Assembly: GCA_017626145.1 (NCBI GenBank)
Contig: JAGAJK010000095.1
Span: 1 to 64,000 of the forward strand
Source of the DNA: Clostridia bacterium
GTDB taxonomy: Bacteria > Bacillota > Clostridia > RGIG6154
Reading direction: 5' to 3'
Length of the DNA: 64,000 bases
In this document: positions 25,216-33,986 of the stretch, one piece after another
How positions within the stretch are numbered: the stretch's first letter is position 1
Layout: every line of letters starts with the position of its first letter
Position numbers and translations under genes: made by a program
The notes under the pieces: model-generated
Told to the model about the DNA's origin: nothing
The model's input: the letters and a program-made list of their open reading frames with translations, nothing else
The model's database searches: none

Positions 25216-25863
25216 ATGAAAGAATTGTTCGAAAAGGTTATAAAAAGTCTCGAAAAAAACAATATGCAGGGATTCTATGCAGAAAATTCAGCTCAGGCTG
25301 TTGAACTTGTAAAGCAGCTTATTAAAAAAGGCGATACGGTAACTATGGGTGGAAGTATGTCGGTTATCGAAAGCGGCGTAAAAGACCTTATAACCAACGG
25401 AGATTATAATTTTCTTGACAGAGGAAAAGAAGGTATTACTCCGGAGGAGATTGAAGAGGTATACAGAAAAACCTTTTATGCAGATGCTTACTTTTGCAGC
25501 AGTAATGCCGTAACCGAAAATGGTGAGCTTTACAACGTTGACGGTAATTCAAACCGTGTTGCGGCAATTCTTTACGGTCCGAAAAGTGTTATAATGATTG
25601 TCGGAAAGAATAAAATAGTTAAAGATACGGATGCGGCAATTAACCGTGTTAAAACAATAGCCGCTCCCAAAAACACGAAAAGACTTAACAAGCAGACCTA
25701 TTGCAATCTTAAGGGAAGCTGTGTTTCCCTTAACGGCGATTCATATATATGTGACGGTTGCGGCGGCAGTGACAGAATTTGCAGAAATTACGTATTCTGC
25801 GGGCCGCAGGCTAAAAAGAACAGAATTAAAGTAATTCTTGTTAACGAAAATTTAGGCTATTAA
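25216..25863 (+). CDS. LUD-domain protein (LutC/YkgG-like)
   Basis: A 215-residue protein of the lactate-utilisation (LUD, DUF162) family. The N-terminal helix region with AENSAQAVELVKQLI, the Gly-rich TVTMGGSMSVIES segment and the central strand LYGPKSVIMIVGKNKIV follow the family. The end carries four to five Cys (ICDGCGGSDRICRNYVFC), possibly a metal or Fe-S site. In Clostridia such solitary LUD proteins occur widely without lutA/lutB, and no such genes lie here. The start is ATG 25216 with GGAG upstream; the longer GTG frame at 25183 is not supported. Confidence 0.8.
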   Translation: MKELFEKVIKSLEKNNMQGFYAENSAQAVELVKQLIKKGDTVTMGGSMSVIESGVKDLITNGDYNFLDRGKEGITPEEIEEVYRKTFYADAYFCSSNAVTENGELYNVDGNSNRVAAILYGPKSVIMIVGKNKIVKDTDAAINRVKTIAAPKNTKRLNKQTYCNLKGSCVSLNGDSYICDGCGGSDRICRNYVFCGPQAKKNRIKVILVNENLGY

Positions 25864-25877
25864 GAAAGGCGATTAAA

Positions 25878-27659
25878 ATGGCGAAGGAAATTGATGTAAA
25901 CAAAATGCGACAGGCTCGCGCTCAGAAAAAGAAAAATAAAAAGTTCACTGTGCTTATTGCAGGAATCTGTATTCTTGTTTTCTTTCTTGCTGCGGCATTT
26001 GCCGCACCGCTGACTTATGATAAAATCTACAAAAATGTTTCGGTAGCAGGAATAAAAACCGGCGGTATGACATATGACGAAGCTTTAAGCGCACTTACTG
26101 AAAAATTCGGTGAATTCGTTCCACAAATCAAGTTATCAGCTCTTGACACAACAACAAATCTTGATTTTAACATAATTTGCGAATACAATCTTGAAGAAAC
26201 AGCGAAAAATGCGTTTAATTACGGTAAAGGAAATATTTTCACAAAATTCTTCTTTTACTACTTCGGCAAAGCTGATTTACCTCTTGTCATATCAGCAAAC
26301 ACCGAAGCACTTACAAATGAGCTTATTAATTTTCAGAACTCTCTTCCAAACGGCTTTGTTGATACAAGCTACAAAATTGAAGACGATGCTTTGATTGTAA
26401 CTGCAGGAAAAAGCGGAAATGCACTTGATATTGAAGCTATAAGCAAGGAAATTATCAAAGCTGTTGAAAAGGGAACAGATGTTTCAATTGACGCAAAAAC
26501 CACTATAAAAAATTATGAAGGTGTAGATGTAGATAAGCTTTATGAGCAGGTATACTGTGAACCGCAGGATGCATATCTTGATGAGGAAAGCTCGAAAATT
26601 ATACCTCACAAGGTTGGCTATTCCTTTGACAAGGAAAAAGCAAAGACTATCCTTGCAAATGCATCAAACGGCGAAGAATACAAAATACAGCTTTCTTTAA
26701 CATATCCCGAGGTTACCGAAGATACCCTCACAGGTGAAATGTTCGGTGATACCCTGGCATCTTATTCAACAAAATACAACCCTGGTGAAGTGAACAGAAC
26801 GCATAATATGTATCTGGCTTCATCAAAGGTTAACGGAACCGTTATTAACCCGGGTGAAGTATTTTCATACAATGGTGTTGTAGGTGAAAGAACCGTTGCC
26901 AAGGGTTACAGAAATGCTAAAGTATTTGAAAACGGTCAGGTCGTTGATGGTCTTGCAGGCGGTATATGTCAGGTTTCAACAACAATTTACAATGCCGCAC
27001 TTTATGCAAATCTTGAAATCGTAGAACGTAAAAATCATTCCTTCCCTGTCTCCTATGCTCCTATGGGTCAGGATGCAACAGTTGCTATGGGCTCAATAGA
27101 TTTCCGCTTCAGAAATAATACCAAGTATCCCATAAAGGTTGTAAGCTCTGTTAGCGGTGGTATTTGTACGGTAACGATACTCGGTACAGACAAAGACCAT
27201 TACAAGGTCGAAATTCAGAATTCAATTACCGCAACACGTCCGCGTCCCGTTGAGTATGAAAATGACCCGACACTCGAAAAGGGTGTAGAAAAGGTAAAAC
27301 AATCCGGTTCTGACGGTTATACCATTTCAAGCCGCAGAATTGTTTCCAAAAACGGAGAAATTGTTAAAAATGAAGCAATTCATTCAAGCTACTATATCCC
27401 GCTTAAAAAGATAATTTTAAGAAACGAAGAAGAGGATGCTCCTGCAGAAGAACCACAGACACCGGAAGGTGAAGCTCCTCCTGCCGAGGGGGAAGCTCCC
27501 GGAGAAGCAGTTGAACCTACGGAGCCTGTTACAAACCCTGATACTCCTGCTGTAACAGAGCCTGTACAGCCATCCGATATTCCAAACGAACCAAACACAA
27601 CTCCATCCGCTCCGATTCCCGGCATAACTCCTGAAGCCGATCCTAATACCGGAGTTTAA
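25878..27659 (+). CDS. VanW/G5-domain envelope protein
   Basis: A 593-residue envelope protein with one N-terminal membrane anchor (about 24-46). A peptidoglycan-binding-type region with two repeats follows (about 55-270), then a VanW domain (about 290-425, with PGEVFSYN, GGICQVSTTIYNA and NHSFPVSYAP), a G5-like domain (about 440-515), and a Pro/Glu-rich tail after 525. The layout resembles the YoaR/VanW family of Gram-positive bacteria, thought to act at the cell wall; the exact function is unknown. The tail probably spans the wall. It is 14 nt after the LUD gene. Confidence 0.85.
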   Translation: MAKEIDVNKMRQARAQKKKNKKFTVLIAGICILVFFLAAAFAAPLTYDKIYKNVSVAGIKTGGMTYDEALSALTEKFGEFVPQIKLSALDTTTNLDFNIICEYNLEETAKNAFNYGKGNIFTKFFFYYFGKADLPLVISANTEALTNELINFQNSLPNGFVDTSYKIEDDALIVTAGKSGNALDIEAISKEIIKAVEKGTDVSIDAKTTIKNYEGVDVDKLYEQVYCEPQDAYLDEESSKIIPHKVGYSFDKEKAKTILANASNGEEYKIQLSLTYPEVTEDTLTGEMFGDTLASYSTKYNPGEVNRTHNMYLASSKVNGTVINPGEVFSYNGVVGERTVAKGYRNAKVFENGQVVDGLAGGICQVSTTIYNAALYANLEIVERKNHSFPVSYAPMGQDATVAMGSIDFRFRNNTKYPIKVVSSVSGGICTVTILGTDKDHYKVEIQNSITATRPRPVEYENDPTLEKGVEKVKQSGSDGYTISSRRIVSKNGEIVKNEAIHSSYYIPLKKIILRNEEEDAPAEEPQTPEGEAPPAEGEAPGEAVEPTEPVTNPDTPAVTEPVQPSDIPNEPNTTPSAPIPGITPEADPNTGV

Positions 27660-27667
27660 TACAATAT

Positions 27668-27721
27668 AAAAGGGCATGTCTCAATAAGTGATTTTTCACT
27701 CAATTGAGGCAACGCCCTTTT
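27668..27721 (+). terminator. Nested terminator hairpin
   Basis: AAAAGGGC (27668-27675) pairs with GCCCTTTT (27714-27721), enclosing CTCAAT/ATTGAG and AGTGA/TCACT stems. Confidence 0.75.
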
Positions 27722-27777
27722 CTTATAAGAATAAATTATTTTTATGTTGGAATAAATTAAAAAACTTTAAGATTTTG

Positions 27778-27806
27778 TTGACAGAAAATGCATCTTTGTT
27801 TATACT
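27778..27806 (+). promoter_or_regulatory. Strong promoter of the PHP phosphoesterase gene
   Basis: TTGACA (27778-27783), 17 nt, TATACT (27801-27806). Confidence 0.75.
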
Positions 27807-27836
27807 GTAATCACAAAAAAATTGAGGTGATAAATT

Positions 27837-29570
27837 ATGTTGAAACTTTCTAAAAGTGAGGTTAATACCTTTTGCGGAGATATTGTACCCTTAAGAGCTG
27901 AAAGTGATAGCGATATAATTTTATGTCAGTCGGGTGATAATAAAATTGCCCGTATAAAAGAGCTTGGAAAAGGTAAATTTCTTGTAATCCTTGAAGGTGT
28001 AGGTAATACAAAAATAACTGTAAAAGCAGGAAATGAAGAAGCATTTTGCGAGGTTGCAGTCCGTGAAATGGTAAAATCAGACCCTGACGGAAAATTTAAA
28101 ATATATGTAGGCGACACTCACGCACACACCTCCTATTCCGATGGACTTTCAACCCCTTTTGATGTGTTTAAAAAGGTTTCTGAGGAAGAATATTTTAAAT
28201 TTTATGCGGTGACGGACCATACCGAGCTTTTAGATGATGATGAATTTTTCAAAACATTTGAAGCGGCGGATATGTATACAAGTAAGGATTTTATCGCTTT
28301 TGCGGGAAGTGAGTCAAGACTTGATGAGTTTTATACTTCAAATATAGGTGATGAGCGTTCCCATGCAGGTGAAATGGTAGTTATCAACAAAGAGGGATAT
28401 GCTATTGTTGATTGTTCAAGAGATGAGTATTTTGAAAAGCTCGGCACAAACAAATGCAGTGTAGGTGTTATAGCACATCCGCAGCTTCAGGCTTTTCGTG
28501 GTGCACAAGCTTTGCTTAATTCCTGGGACCCTGAACACCGCACAGATAAAAATGCCCTTGAACTTGTTCACGGTGTCGAGGTATTTAACAGTGCAGATGA
28601 CAGTAACCTTATAAATGACAGAGTTTATTCATTGTACCTTGACTGCGGATACAGAATTTCACCTTACGGCGCAAGCGATCATCACGGACCTTATTGGGGA
28701 AGAATTGCACAAACTTCCAGAACATTTATGTATGCGCAGGGAGATACAAAGGAGCATTTTCTTGATGCTATGATAAATGCCCGTACATATGCTTGCGAAA
28801 ATGGCAATGTCAAGCTTTTTTACACAGTAAACGGAAAAAATCCGTCAACTGTACTTCCTCTTACCGATACTTATAAATTCAGAATTTCCGCCGAACCTTT
28901 TTATGCAAGAAAAAACGATGATGATACAACTTTTGTTGAAATTATTTCTGACTATGGCGAGGTTGTTGCATCTTATGAGGTAGGGGACTTTGAATTTGCC
29001 TTTGACATAACTGTAAAATCGGATACTGCAAGATATTTTTATCTTAAGCTATACAGCAGAATAGGCGAAACAACGATATCCTCTCCTGTATGGACGGGCA
29101 GAAGCTTTGATAAATATCCTGTGCCTGAATTTAACAAGACCGAAATCAACGACAGTGATTTCAAGGTAAAATTCAATACAAGCGGAGTATGTCCTTGGCC
29201 TCTGTTGAGTTCCGATACTTCAGAATATTTTCAGTTTGATAAACCAAGCGGTGAAATTGTAATAAATATGGGAAAAACGCGCACCTTAAGTGCGATAGGT
29301 TATTATCCGAATATTCCAACACGATATGTCCCGGAAACAATGGCTTGCTTTATGAGTAAGTATGAATATTTTGTAAGTAAGGATTGTATTAACTTTACCA
29401 AGGTTGCACAAGGAAGAATAAGACTTTACGGAAGTGAGCATATCGCAGAGTTTGAACCGATTGAAGCACGGTATGTGAAAATAAGAGCTTTATCAACAGT
29501 AGGAAGCGAGTCAAGAATTGAAGAACTTAAAAATGTCGGTGTTGCTTTTGGGACACTTAGATTCTATTAA
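27837..29570 (+). CDS. PHP-domain phosphoesterase with Ig-like and F5/8-type domains
   Basis: A 577-residue protein. Residues 1-78 look like a bacterial Ig-like domain. The PHP metal-dependent hydrolase core follows (about 87-320): GDTHAHTSYSDG, AVTDHTE, IAHPQ and ASDHHGPY supply the metal-binding His and Asp. The last 150 residues (from about 425) are discoidin-like (F5/8 type C) and could bind glycans. There is no signal peptide, odd for such appended domains, so it may act inside the cell on imported sugars or use another export route. Substrate unknown. It stands alone with its own promoter. Confidence 0.75.
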   Translation: MLKLSKSEVNTFCGDIVPLRAESDSDIILCQSGDNKIARIKELGKGKFLVILEGVGNTKITVKAGNEEAFCEVAVREMVKSDPDGKFKIYVGDTHAHTSYSDGLSTPFDVFKKVSEEEYFKFYAVTDHTELLDDDEFFKTFEAADMYTSKDFIAFAGSESRLDEFYTSNIGDERSHAGEMVVINKEGYAIVDCSRDEYFEKLGTNKCSVGVIAHPQLQAFRGAQALLNSWDPEHRTDKNALELVHGVEVFNSADDSNLINDRVYSLYLDCGYRISPYGASDHHGPYWGRIAQTSRTFMYAQGDTKEHFLDAMINARTYACENGNVKLFYTVNGKNPSTVLPLTDTYKFRISAEPFYARKNDDDTTFVEIISDYGEVVASYEVGDFEFAFDITVKSDTARYFYLKLYSRIGETTISSPVWTGRSFDKYPVPEFNKTEINDSDFKVKFNTSGVCPWPLLSSDTSEYFQFDKPSGEIVINMGKTRTLSAIGYYPNIPTRYVPETMACFMSKYEYFVSKDCINFTKVAQGRIRLYGSEHIAEFEPIEARYVKIRALSTVGSESRIEELKNVGVAFGTLRFY

Positions 29571-29640
29571 ATAGGAAAAATCATATCACTTAGTGACAGA
29601 AATTATTTTTTTAAACGATTTTTACTATACACAAAACCAA

Positions 29641-29667
29641 GGGCTGTAAAAATGCAGCCCCTTTTTT
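29641..29667 (+). terminator. Intrinsic terminator
   Basis: GGGCTG (29641-29646) pairs with CAGCCC (29655-29660), followed by a C and T6. Confidence 0.7.
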
Positions 29668-30445
29668 ATACATAATATTCTATTCTTTTTATAAGAAGCG
29701 TATCTCCGGTATATTCCATTTCAGCTTGTATATTACAAAGAACAATATTACTTTCCTTTGCAATAAGCTGTTGTGTAAATACAAGATTACTTCCAAAATC
29801 GTGCTCTTTAACCGAAATTTGCGTTATAGGTGAAATAACTGGCGTACCGCAAACAAAAGTGCCGTTTGGGTCAAATACGCCACTCTCACAAAGCTTTTGT
29901 GCTGATTGGGAAACATTCACCGAAAATATCTGTCCGTTTTCAAGCTCTGCAGAAACTGCAAATCCATCGGTAAACGCAAGCTTCATTTCAAGGCCTTTTA
30001 AGTCCTTTGGTGTAATAATATTCTTTGGCATTGAATGAGCAAAATCCCCTATCATACAGGTTTTCTCATTGCCTTTTGATAAAATCACCAGAATATCCTT
30101 TATTCCATCCGAATTAAAATCACTTATATGTACCTCCTGATTACTGCCGCTTACCCCACTATGATTTGTACGGCGAAGCAAGCCATCCTGTGTAACAACA
30201 GCAATATTTGTATCTTCACAAATATCCGACTCATCATTTTCCTTACGTGCATATACATAAACTGTTTCTGTTTTTGAATCGGAATTTATGTCACATTCTC
30301 CCCTGAAGGTTACGTAACACCCTTCCGGCAATGAAATACCGTTTGATGTTGCAACTATATGTGTCTGAGCTGAAATTATAGAGGAGGATACTATACTAAT
30401 AACCATCAATGTATTTAGCCATATTACCATAAAAAATCTGTTCAT
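29666..30445 (-). CDS. Secreted protein with VCBS/FG-GAP-like calcium motifs
   Basis: A 259-residue protein with an N-terminal signal peptide (hydrophobic to about residue 26, cleavage near ISA-QT). Two acidic loops, DINSDSKTETVYV and DFNSDGIKDILVI, have the Asp-x-Asn/Asp-Ser-Asp pattern of calcium-binding FG-GAP/VCBS repeats. The rest is strand-rich with no catalytic motif that I recognise. ATG is preceded by AAGGAGG. It lies downstream of the parvulin-like gene on the same strand and may be one of its clients, but that is only inference. Confidence 0.65.
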   Translation of the reverse strand: MNRFFMVIWLNTLMVISIVSSSIISAQTHIVATSNGISLPEGCYVTFRGECDINSDSKTETVYVYARKENDESDICEDTNIAVVTQDGLLRRTNHSGVSGSNQEVHISDFNSDGIKDILVILSKGNEKTCMIGDFAHSMPKNIITPKDLKGLEMKLAFTDGFAVSAELENGQIFSVNVSQSAQKLCESGVFDPNGTFVCGTPVISPITQISVKEHDFGSNLVFTQQLIAKESNIVLCNIQAEMEYTGDTLLIKRIEYYV

Positions 30446-30503
30446 AAAAAACCTCCTTATACATTGTATAAAGAGGTTTTAAATTAAATTCGTTTTTTAT
30501 GAA

Positions 30504-31871
30504 TTATTTTCTCCAGCCAAATTCACATTCAGTATCTTTTTCCCATGCTGTATAAAGCTGGTCAAACATCTGATTTATCTGTATTCTGAAATCGCTCTGG
30601 AAGAATTCGTCAAATGGCATCTGATAAATATAATCGTCAAGTGCCTTAATAATGTGATAACCGTAGCCTGTTTCAACGATACCGCTTATCTCGCCTTTTT
30701 TAAGCTTAAGTGCGGCATCCTCAAATTCTTCAACAAAACCGCATCCGATATAAACTTCATATCCCTGTGAACCCTGACCGGGGTCATTATTGTTCTGTGA
30801 AAGCAACAAATCAAAATCTTCGCCTTTTTCAAGAAGCTTTAATATCGCTTCTGCCTTTGCCTTTTCTGCTGTATTGTCACCATCATTATCAAAAGGAATC
30901 AGAATGTGCTTTACAACAACTGTAGGTCTCTTAAGCTCTTCTGTCTGCTTTTCATATTCAGGCTTTGCAATTGATTTTAATTCAACAAAGCCGGGATCAT
31001 TTTCATAGATGTAATTTGTAAGCTTTCCTGCAAGTATCTGTGTTTCCCAGTATGCTTTAAGTTCCTTTTCACAATCCTCTAAAGAAACATAACCGAGTGA
31101 TGTAACAAAAGAGTTTAATGCTTCGTCGCTGTTTGCATTGCTAAGCCATGACTTATAAGTGTCCTCAACAATTTTTTTCTCGTCTTCTGTCAATGTTATT
31201 CCAAGTCTTTTTGCTTCGTCTGCATAATATGCATATCTTTTGCAGTTTGACTCCAATTCTGCAAATAGCTGCTCTTCAGTATAATTCAAAGGTATCTGCT
31301 GGTACACTTCATGAAGCCATACCTTAGGTACGTTTATGCCGTTTACCTTTGCATTTAATTTCTCAATATCAAGCTGTACAACAGTTTCGTTAATATATTC
31401 CTGTGAAAGTAAAATTGCAGTAGAAGAAGCCTCGTCCCAGCCTACCTGATAACCTGTTGCATTTCCGATATCACGAAGTGCAAGATATGTTGTATCATTG
31501 TAAAGGAAGTTTCTTGCATTAACGGGATTGCCATCAACAACAACATTTACATCATTCACAAGAACAGAAATTGTTTCTGTGCTCTGTGCACCCTTTTCAA
31601 AATCTGTTTTCTTTTCTGCACCTGATGTAAGACTTGCAGTATTTGTTTCGCCGTCCCAGCCTACCTCATAGCCTAAAACATTTCCCATATCACGAAGTGA
31701 AAGGTAAGTTGTTCCTTCGTGAACAAAGTTTCTTGCATTAACAAAATTACCGTCAACATTAATATTAATTTCGTTAATAGTTACGTAGATGTTCTGCCAT
31801 TCGGATGCAAAAACTCCTGCTGACGAAAGTACTATGCATAAAGCAAGTAAAATTAAAGTTAGTCTTTTCAT
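30504..31871 (-). CDS. Secreted parvulin isomerase with two copper-amine-oxidase-N-like domains
   Basis: About 455 residues. A signal peptide (MKRLTLILLALCIVLSS) is followed by two repeated segments (FVNARNFVHEGTTYLSLRDMG and NPVNARNFLYNDTTYLALRDIG) of the copper amine oxidase N-terminal domain type, a wall-associated module in Clostridia. A SurA-like helical region and a PpiC rotamase follow (about 325-425, VVKHILIPF, GYGYHII). I chose ATG 31871, 7 nt after AGGAG, over an upstream start at 31910 that would bury the signal peptide. It is a foldase tethered differently from the lipoprotein at 4.6 kb. Confidence 0.85.
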   Translation of the reverse strand: MKRLTLILLALCIVLSSAGVFASEWQNIYVTINEININVDGNFVNARNFVHEGTTYLSLRDMGNVLGYEVGWDGETNTASLTSGAEKKTDFEKGAQSTETISVLVNDVNVVVDGNPVNARNFLYNDTTYLALRDIGNATGYQVGWDEASSTAILLSQEYINETVVQLDIEKLNAKVNGINVPKVWLHEVYQQIPLNYTEEQLFAELESNCKRYAYYADEAKRLGITLTEDEKKIVEDTYKSWLSNANSDEALNSFVTSLGYVSLEDCEKELKAYWETQILAGKLTNYIYENDPGFVELKSIAKPEYEKQTEELKRPTVVVKHILIPFDNDGDNTAEKAKAEAILKLLEKGEDFDLLLSQNNNDPGQGSQGYEVYIGCGFVEEFEDAALKLKKGEISGIVETGYGYHIIKALDDYIYQMPFDEFFQSDFRIQINQMFDQLYTAWEKDTECEFGWRK

Positions 31872-31933
31872 ATTTTCTCTCCTGTCGTAATTTTCAGTAT
31901 ATTTTACCATATATATGTGTAAAAATCAAGAAA

Positions 31934-32653
31934 TTATAGGTTAAAGAAATCCAAAATATATTTTATCTGTTCATTCCAGCAATCCCAGTTATGGTCACCT
32001 TCCGATTCTTTGTATGTATAATCAAAATCCATATCCTTGATAAAATCACGGAATTTAACATTATCCTGATACAAAAAGTCAGATGTGCCGCACCATTGAT
32101 ACAATTTCGGCTTTTTATCTGCTTTTTCAGCCTGCTTTGCAAGGCAGAACAAATCTCCCTTAGGACCTATTTCACCGTCTTTAATGCCCGAGTGGTCGAA
32201 GGTTGCGTTTTCCATTCTTTCGATTACATCCATAACACCCGAAAAGGAAGCCGCACCTGCATACCTTTCAGGGAATGAAAGAGCAAATTTAAACGCTCCG
32301 TAACCGCCCATGGAAAGACCTGCAATATAGCGGTCTTCATCCTTGCCCGAAAACGGAAGAAGCTTTTCAATGTAATCGGGAAGCTCCTTTGATATGTAAT
32401 CAAAATAATTGTAATTACCCTTCATATTGGAATAAAAGCTCTTGCCGCCATCAGGGCAAACTACTATTAAATTTCTCGCCCCTATTGCACGAAGAAGCTG
32501 TGTGTTGTTAAACCAGTCATCGTTATTATCCGAAAGACCATGCAATAGATAAAGTATCTTTGCACCTTCCTGCACCTGATCGGGTACATAAATATTAATA
32601 TGAGTGCGTTTTCCAAGACTTGCCGAGCCACGCACCATTCTTATTACTGCCAT
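31934..32653 (-). CDS. Alpha/beta-hydrolase esterase (EstA/esterase D-like)
   Basis: A 239-residue cytoplasmic esterase of the putative-esterase family, which includes tributyrin and feruloyl esterases. The nucleophile elbow GLSMGG lies near residue 113, the acid in CGTSDF near 190 and the His in EGDHNWDCW near 222, with the oxyanion strand LYLLHGLSDN near 33. There is no signal peptide, so it would act on small imported esters such as acylated sugars. RBS and ATG are normal. The gene is monocistronic between a terminator and the parvulin gene. Confidence 0.85.
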   Translation of the reverse strand: MAVIRMVRGSASLGKRTHINIYVPDQVQEGAKILYLLHGLSDNNDDWFNNTQLLRAIGARNLIVVCPDGGKSFYSNMKGNYNYFDYISKELPDYIEKLLPFSGKDEDRYIAGLSMGGYGAFKFALSFPERYAGAASFSGVMDVIERMENATFDHSGIKDGEIGPKGDLFCLAKQAEKADKKPKLYQWCGTSDFLYQDNVKFRDFIKDMDFDYTYKESEGDHNWDCWNEQIKYILDFFNL

Positions 32654-32728
32654 AAAAATCTCTCCTTTCCGTTACTTATTCATTATACCATAAACGAGCA
32701 GATAAGTAAATACTAAAAAATATGCCAT

Positions 32729-32773
32729 AATGAAACAAGGCTGCAAAAAAGTTTTTTGCAGCCTTGTTTCATT
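32729..32773. terminator. 22-bp bidirectional terminator
   Basis: A perfect 22-bp inverted repeat (32729-32750 with 32752-32773) with A6/T6 at the tip. It overlaps the last codons of the SLOG gene. Confidence 0.75.
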
Positions 32774-33284
32774 CATATAAATTTATAATTGTTTTTCCTT
32801 TTTTTATCGCATAGTCATACGCCCGTTGCGTTCCGCTTGCAGGTTGATGTTCCATTATGTCTTTTGAGGAGGTTTTTCCTCTTGGCGGTTTGTATTCTTC
32901 ATTATAATACACTACACAAATATCTGATTTATCTATCATTTCATAATTTCTTTGTACATATACCGCCCTGCCGCCATTTACTGCACGGGACGAATAATAA
33001 GTTTCGTCGCATGATGACAATAAATACCTTTCATACTCCTTACTGATAAAACGATACTCAGCACGAATGTATATACGATGTATGTATGGATACTTTTCTT
33101 TAATGTGTCCGACTATTTCACGACACAAGCTATCAAACTCACTACGACTGCCAAATATAAATGTATTTACATTATCTTCCGTAATCAAAATTTCAAGTAT
33201 TGAATATATTTTACTTCTTAATTGCTCGGTTTCTTCTATTTTTCTGTGTCCAAAAAAACAACAAACCTTCCTTTCGTTTTCCAT
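32769..33284 (-). CDS. SLOG-fold protein (YpsA/DUF1273-like)
   Basis: A 171-residue protein with the Rossmann-like pattern of the SLOG superfamily: CCFFGHRKI at the N-terminus, a FIFGSRSEFD segment near 43, and a C-terminal SDICVVYYNE strand followed by SGTQRAYDYAIKKGKTIINL, the nucleotide-binding Gly-Thr and terminal strand. SLOG proteins bind nucleotides or their derivatives; some belong to conflict systems, others are housekeeping. No partner gene lies next to it, so the role is open. The repeat-rich gap begins just upstream. Confidence 0.75.
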   Translation of the reverse strand: MENERKVCCFFGHRKIEETEQLRSKIYSILEILITEDNVNTFIFGSRSEFDSLCREIVGHIKEKYPYIHRIYIRAEYRFISKEYERYLLSSCDETYYSSRAVNGGRAVYVQRNYEMIDKSDICVVYYNEEYKPPRGKTSSKDIMEHQPASGTQRAYDYAIKKGKTIINLYE

Positions 33285-33359
33285 TGAATCCTCCGTAAAT
33301 AAAAAAGTGCGTAACCCTTCGCAGAGCCACGCACCAAAAAACGCAGCTTTCTCGAAAAG

Positions 33360-33508
33360 TCACCACAACTTATTACCATATGCATAAGAACACAAGGGTA
33401 ACGAGATGAAGCATACGCTTTTTACATAGCGTACACCTTGCGTTCTTTATTATGCATAATATGTAATTATACTTTTACATATTTAATTGTTGTAATAAGT
33501 TGTGGTGA
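33360..33508. repeat. 149-bp nested palindrome (MITE-like)
   Basis: Outer 17-bp perfect inverted repeats (33360-33376 and 33492-33508, TCACCACAACTTATTAC and complement) enclose two further paired arms: ATGCATAA (33380-33387, with 33450-33457) and GAACACAAGG/CCTTGCGTTC (33388-33397 with 33436-33445, one mismatch). No ORF fits and no clear target duplication is seen. It may be a non-autonomous element or a structured RNA. Confidence 0.55.
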
Positions 33509-33568
33509 GTATATTATATCACGTATCAATGAAATATTCAAGTTTTAGCAGTTAAAATTCTTATGTGC

Positions 33569-33732
33569 AAAAACAAGCAAAACCGTTTTGTGGTTTTGCT
33601 TGTGTTAGAACGAGTTTTTTGACGTCCAAGGCAACTAAAATGACGTCATATTTGCTTAATCGTGTTGTCTGACTATAAAAAACGAAGTTATATTTTTCGT
33701 TTGGGAGTGCAGACAGTACAAAGGTACGGCAA
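33569..33732. repeat. Structured direct repeat, copy 1
   Basis: A 164-bp unit repeated 177 bp further on with only about ten differences. It contains three potential hairpins: ACAAGCAAAACC/GGTTTTGCTTGT, AACGAA/TTCGTT, and GTAC-AAAG-GTAC within GCAGACAGTACAAAGGTAC. The last core is shared with the repeats at 55.4 kb. Confidence 0.65.
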
Positions 33733-33745
33733 ACGACCGAACGTA

Positions 33746-33909
33746 AAAAACAAGCAAAACCGTTTTGTGGTTTTGCCTGTGTCAGAACGAGTTTTTTGAC
33801 GTCACCGGCAACTAAAATGATGCTGTATTTGCTTAATCGAGTTGTCTGACTATAAAAAACGAAGTTATATTTTTCGTTTGGGAGTGCAGACAGTACAAAG
33901 GTACGGCAA
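33746..33909. repeat. Structured direct repeat, copy 2
   Basis: Second 164-bp copy. After it, AACACGATTAAG (33911-33922) can pair with CTTAATCGAGTT inside this unit (33832-33843, one mismatch), closing the structure. No coding frame was found. Together with copy 1 and the palindrome it accounts for most of the 33285-33986 gap. Confidence 0.65.
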
Positions 33910-33929
33910 TAACACGATTAAGTAAAAAT

Positions 33930-33957
33930 AAAAAGAACACTTTGAAGTGTTCTTTTT
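33930..33957. terminator. Terminator downstream of fba
   Basis: AAAAAGAACACTT (33930-33942) pairs with its complement (33945-33957) over a 2-nt loop; the A/T ends serve both directions. Confidence 0.75.
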
Positions 33958-33986
33958 ATGCTATGACTGATTTTTCTAAGCCGAAA

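Noticed and set aside
33569-33909. CRISPR-like repeats
   Set aside because: Only two long units with almost identical content, no short repeat/spacer pattern and no cas genes.
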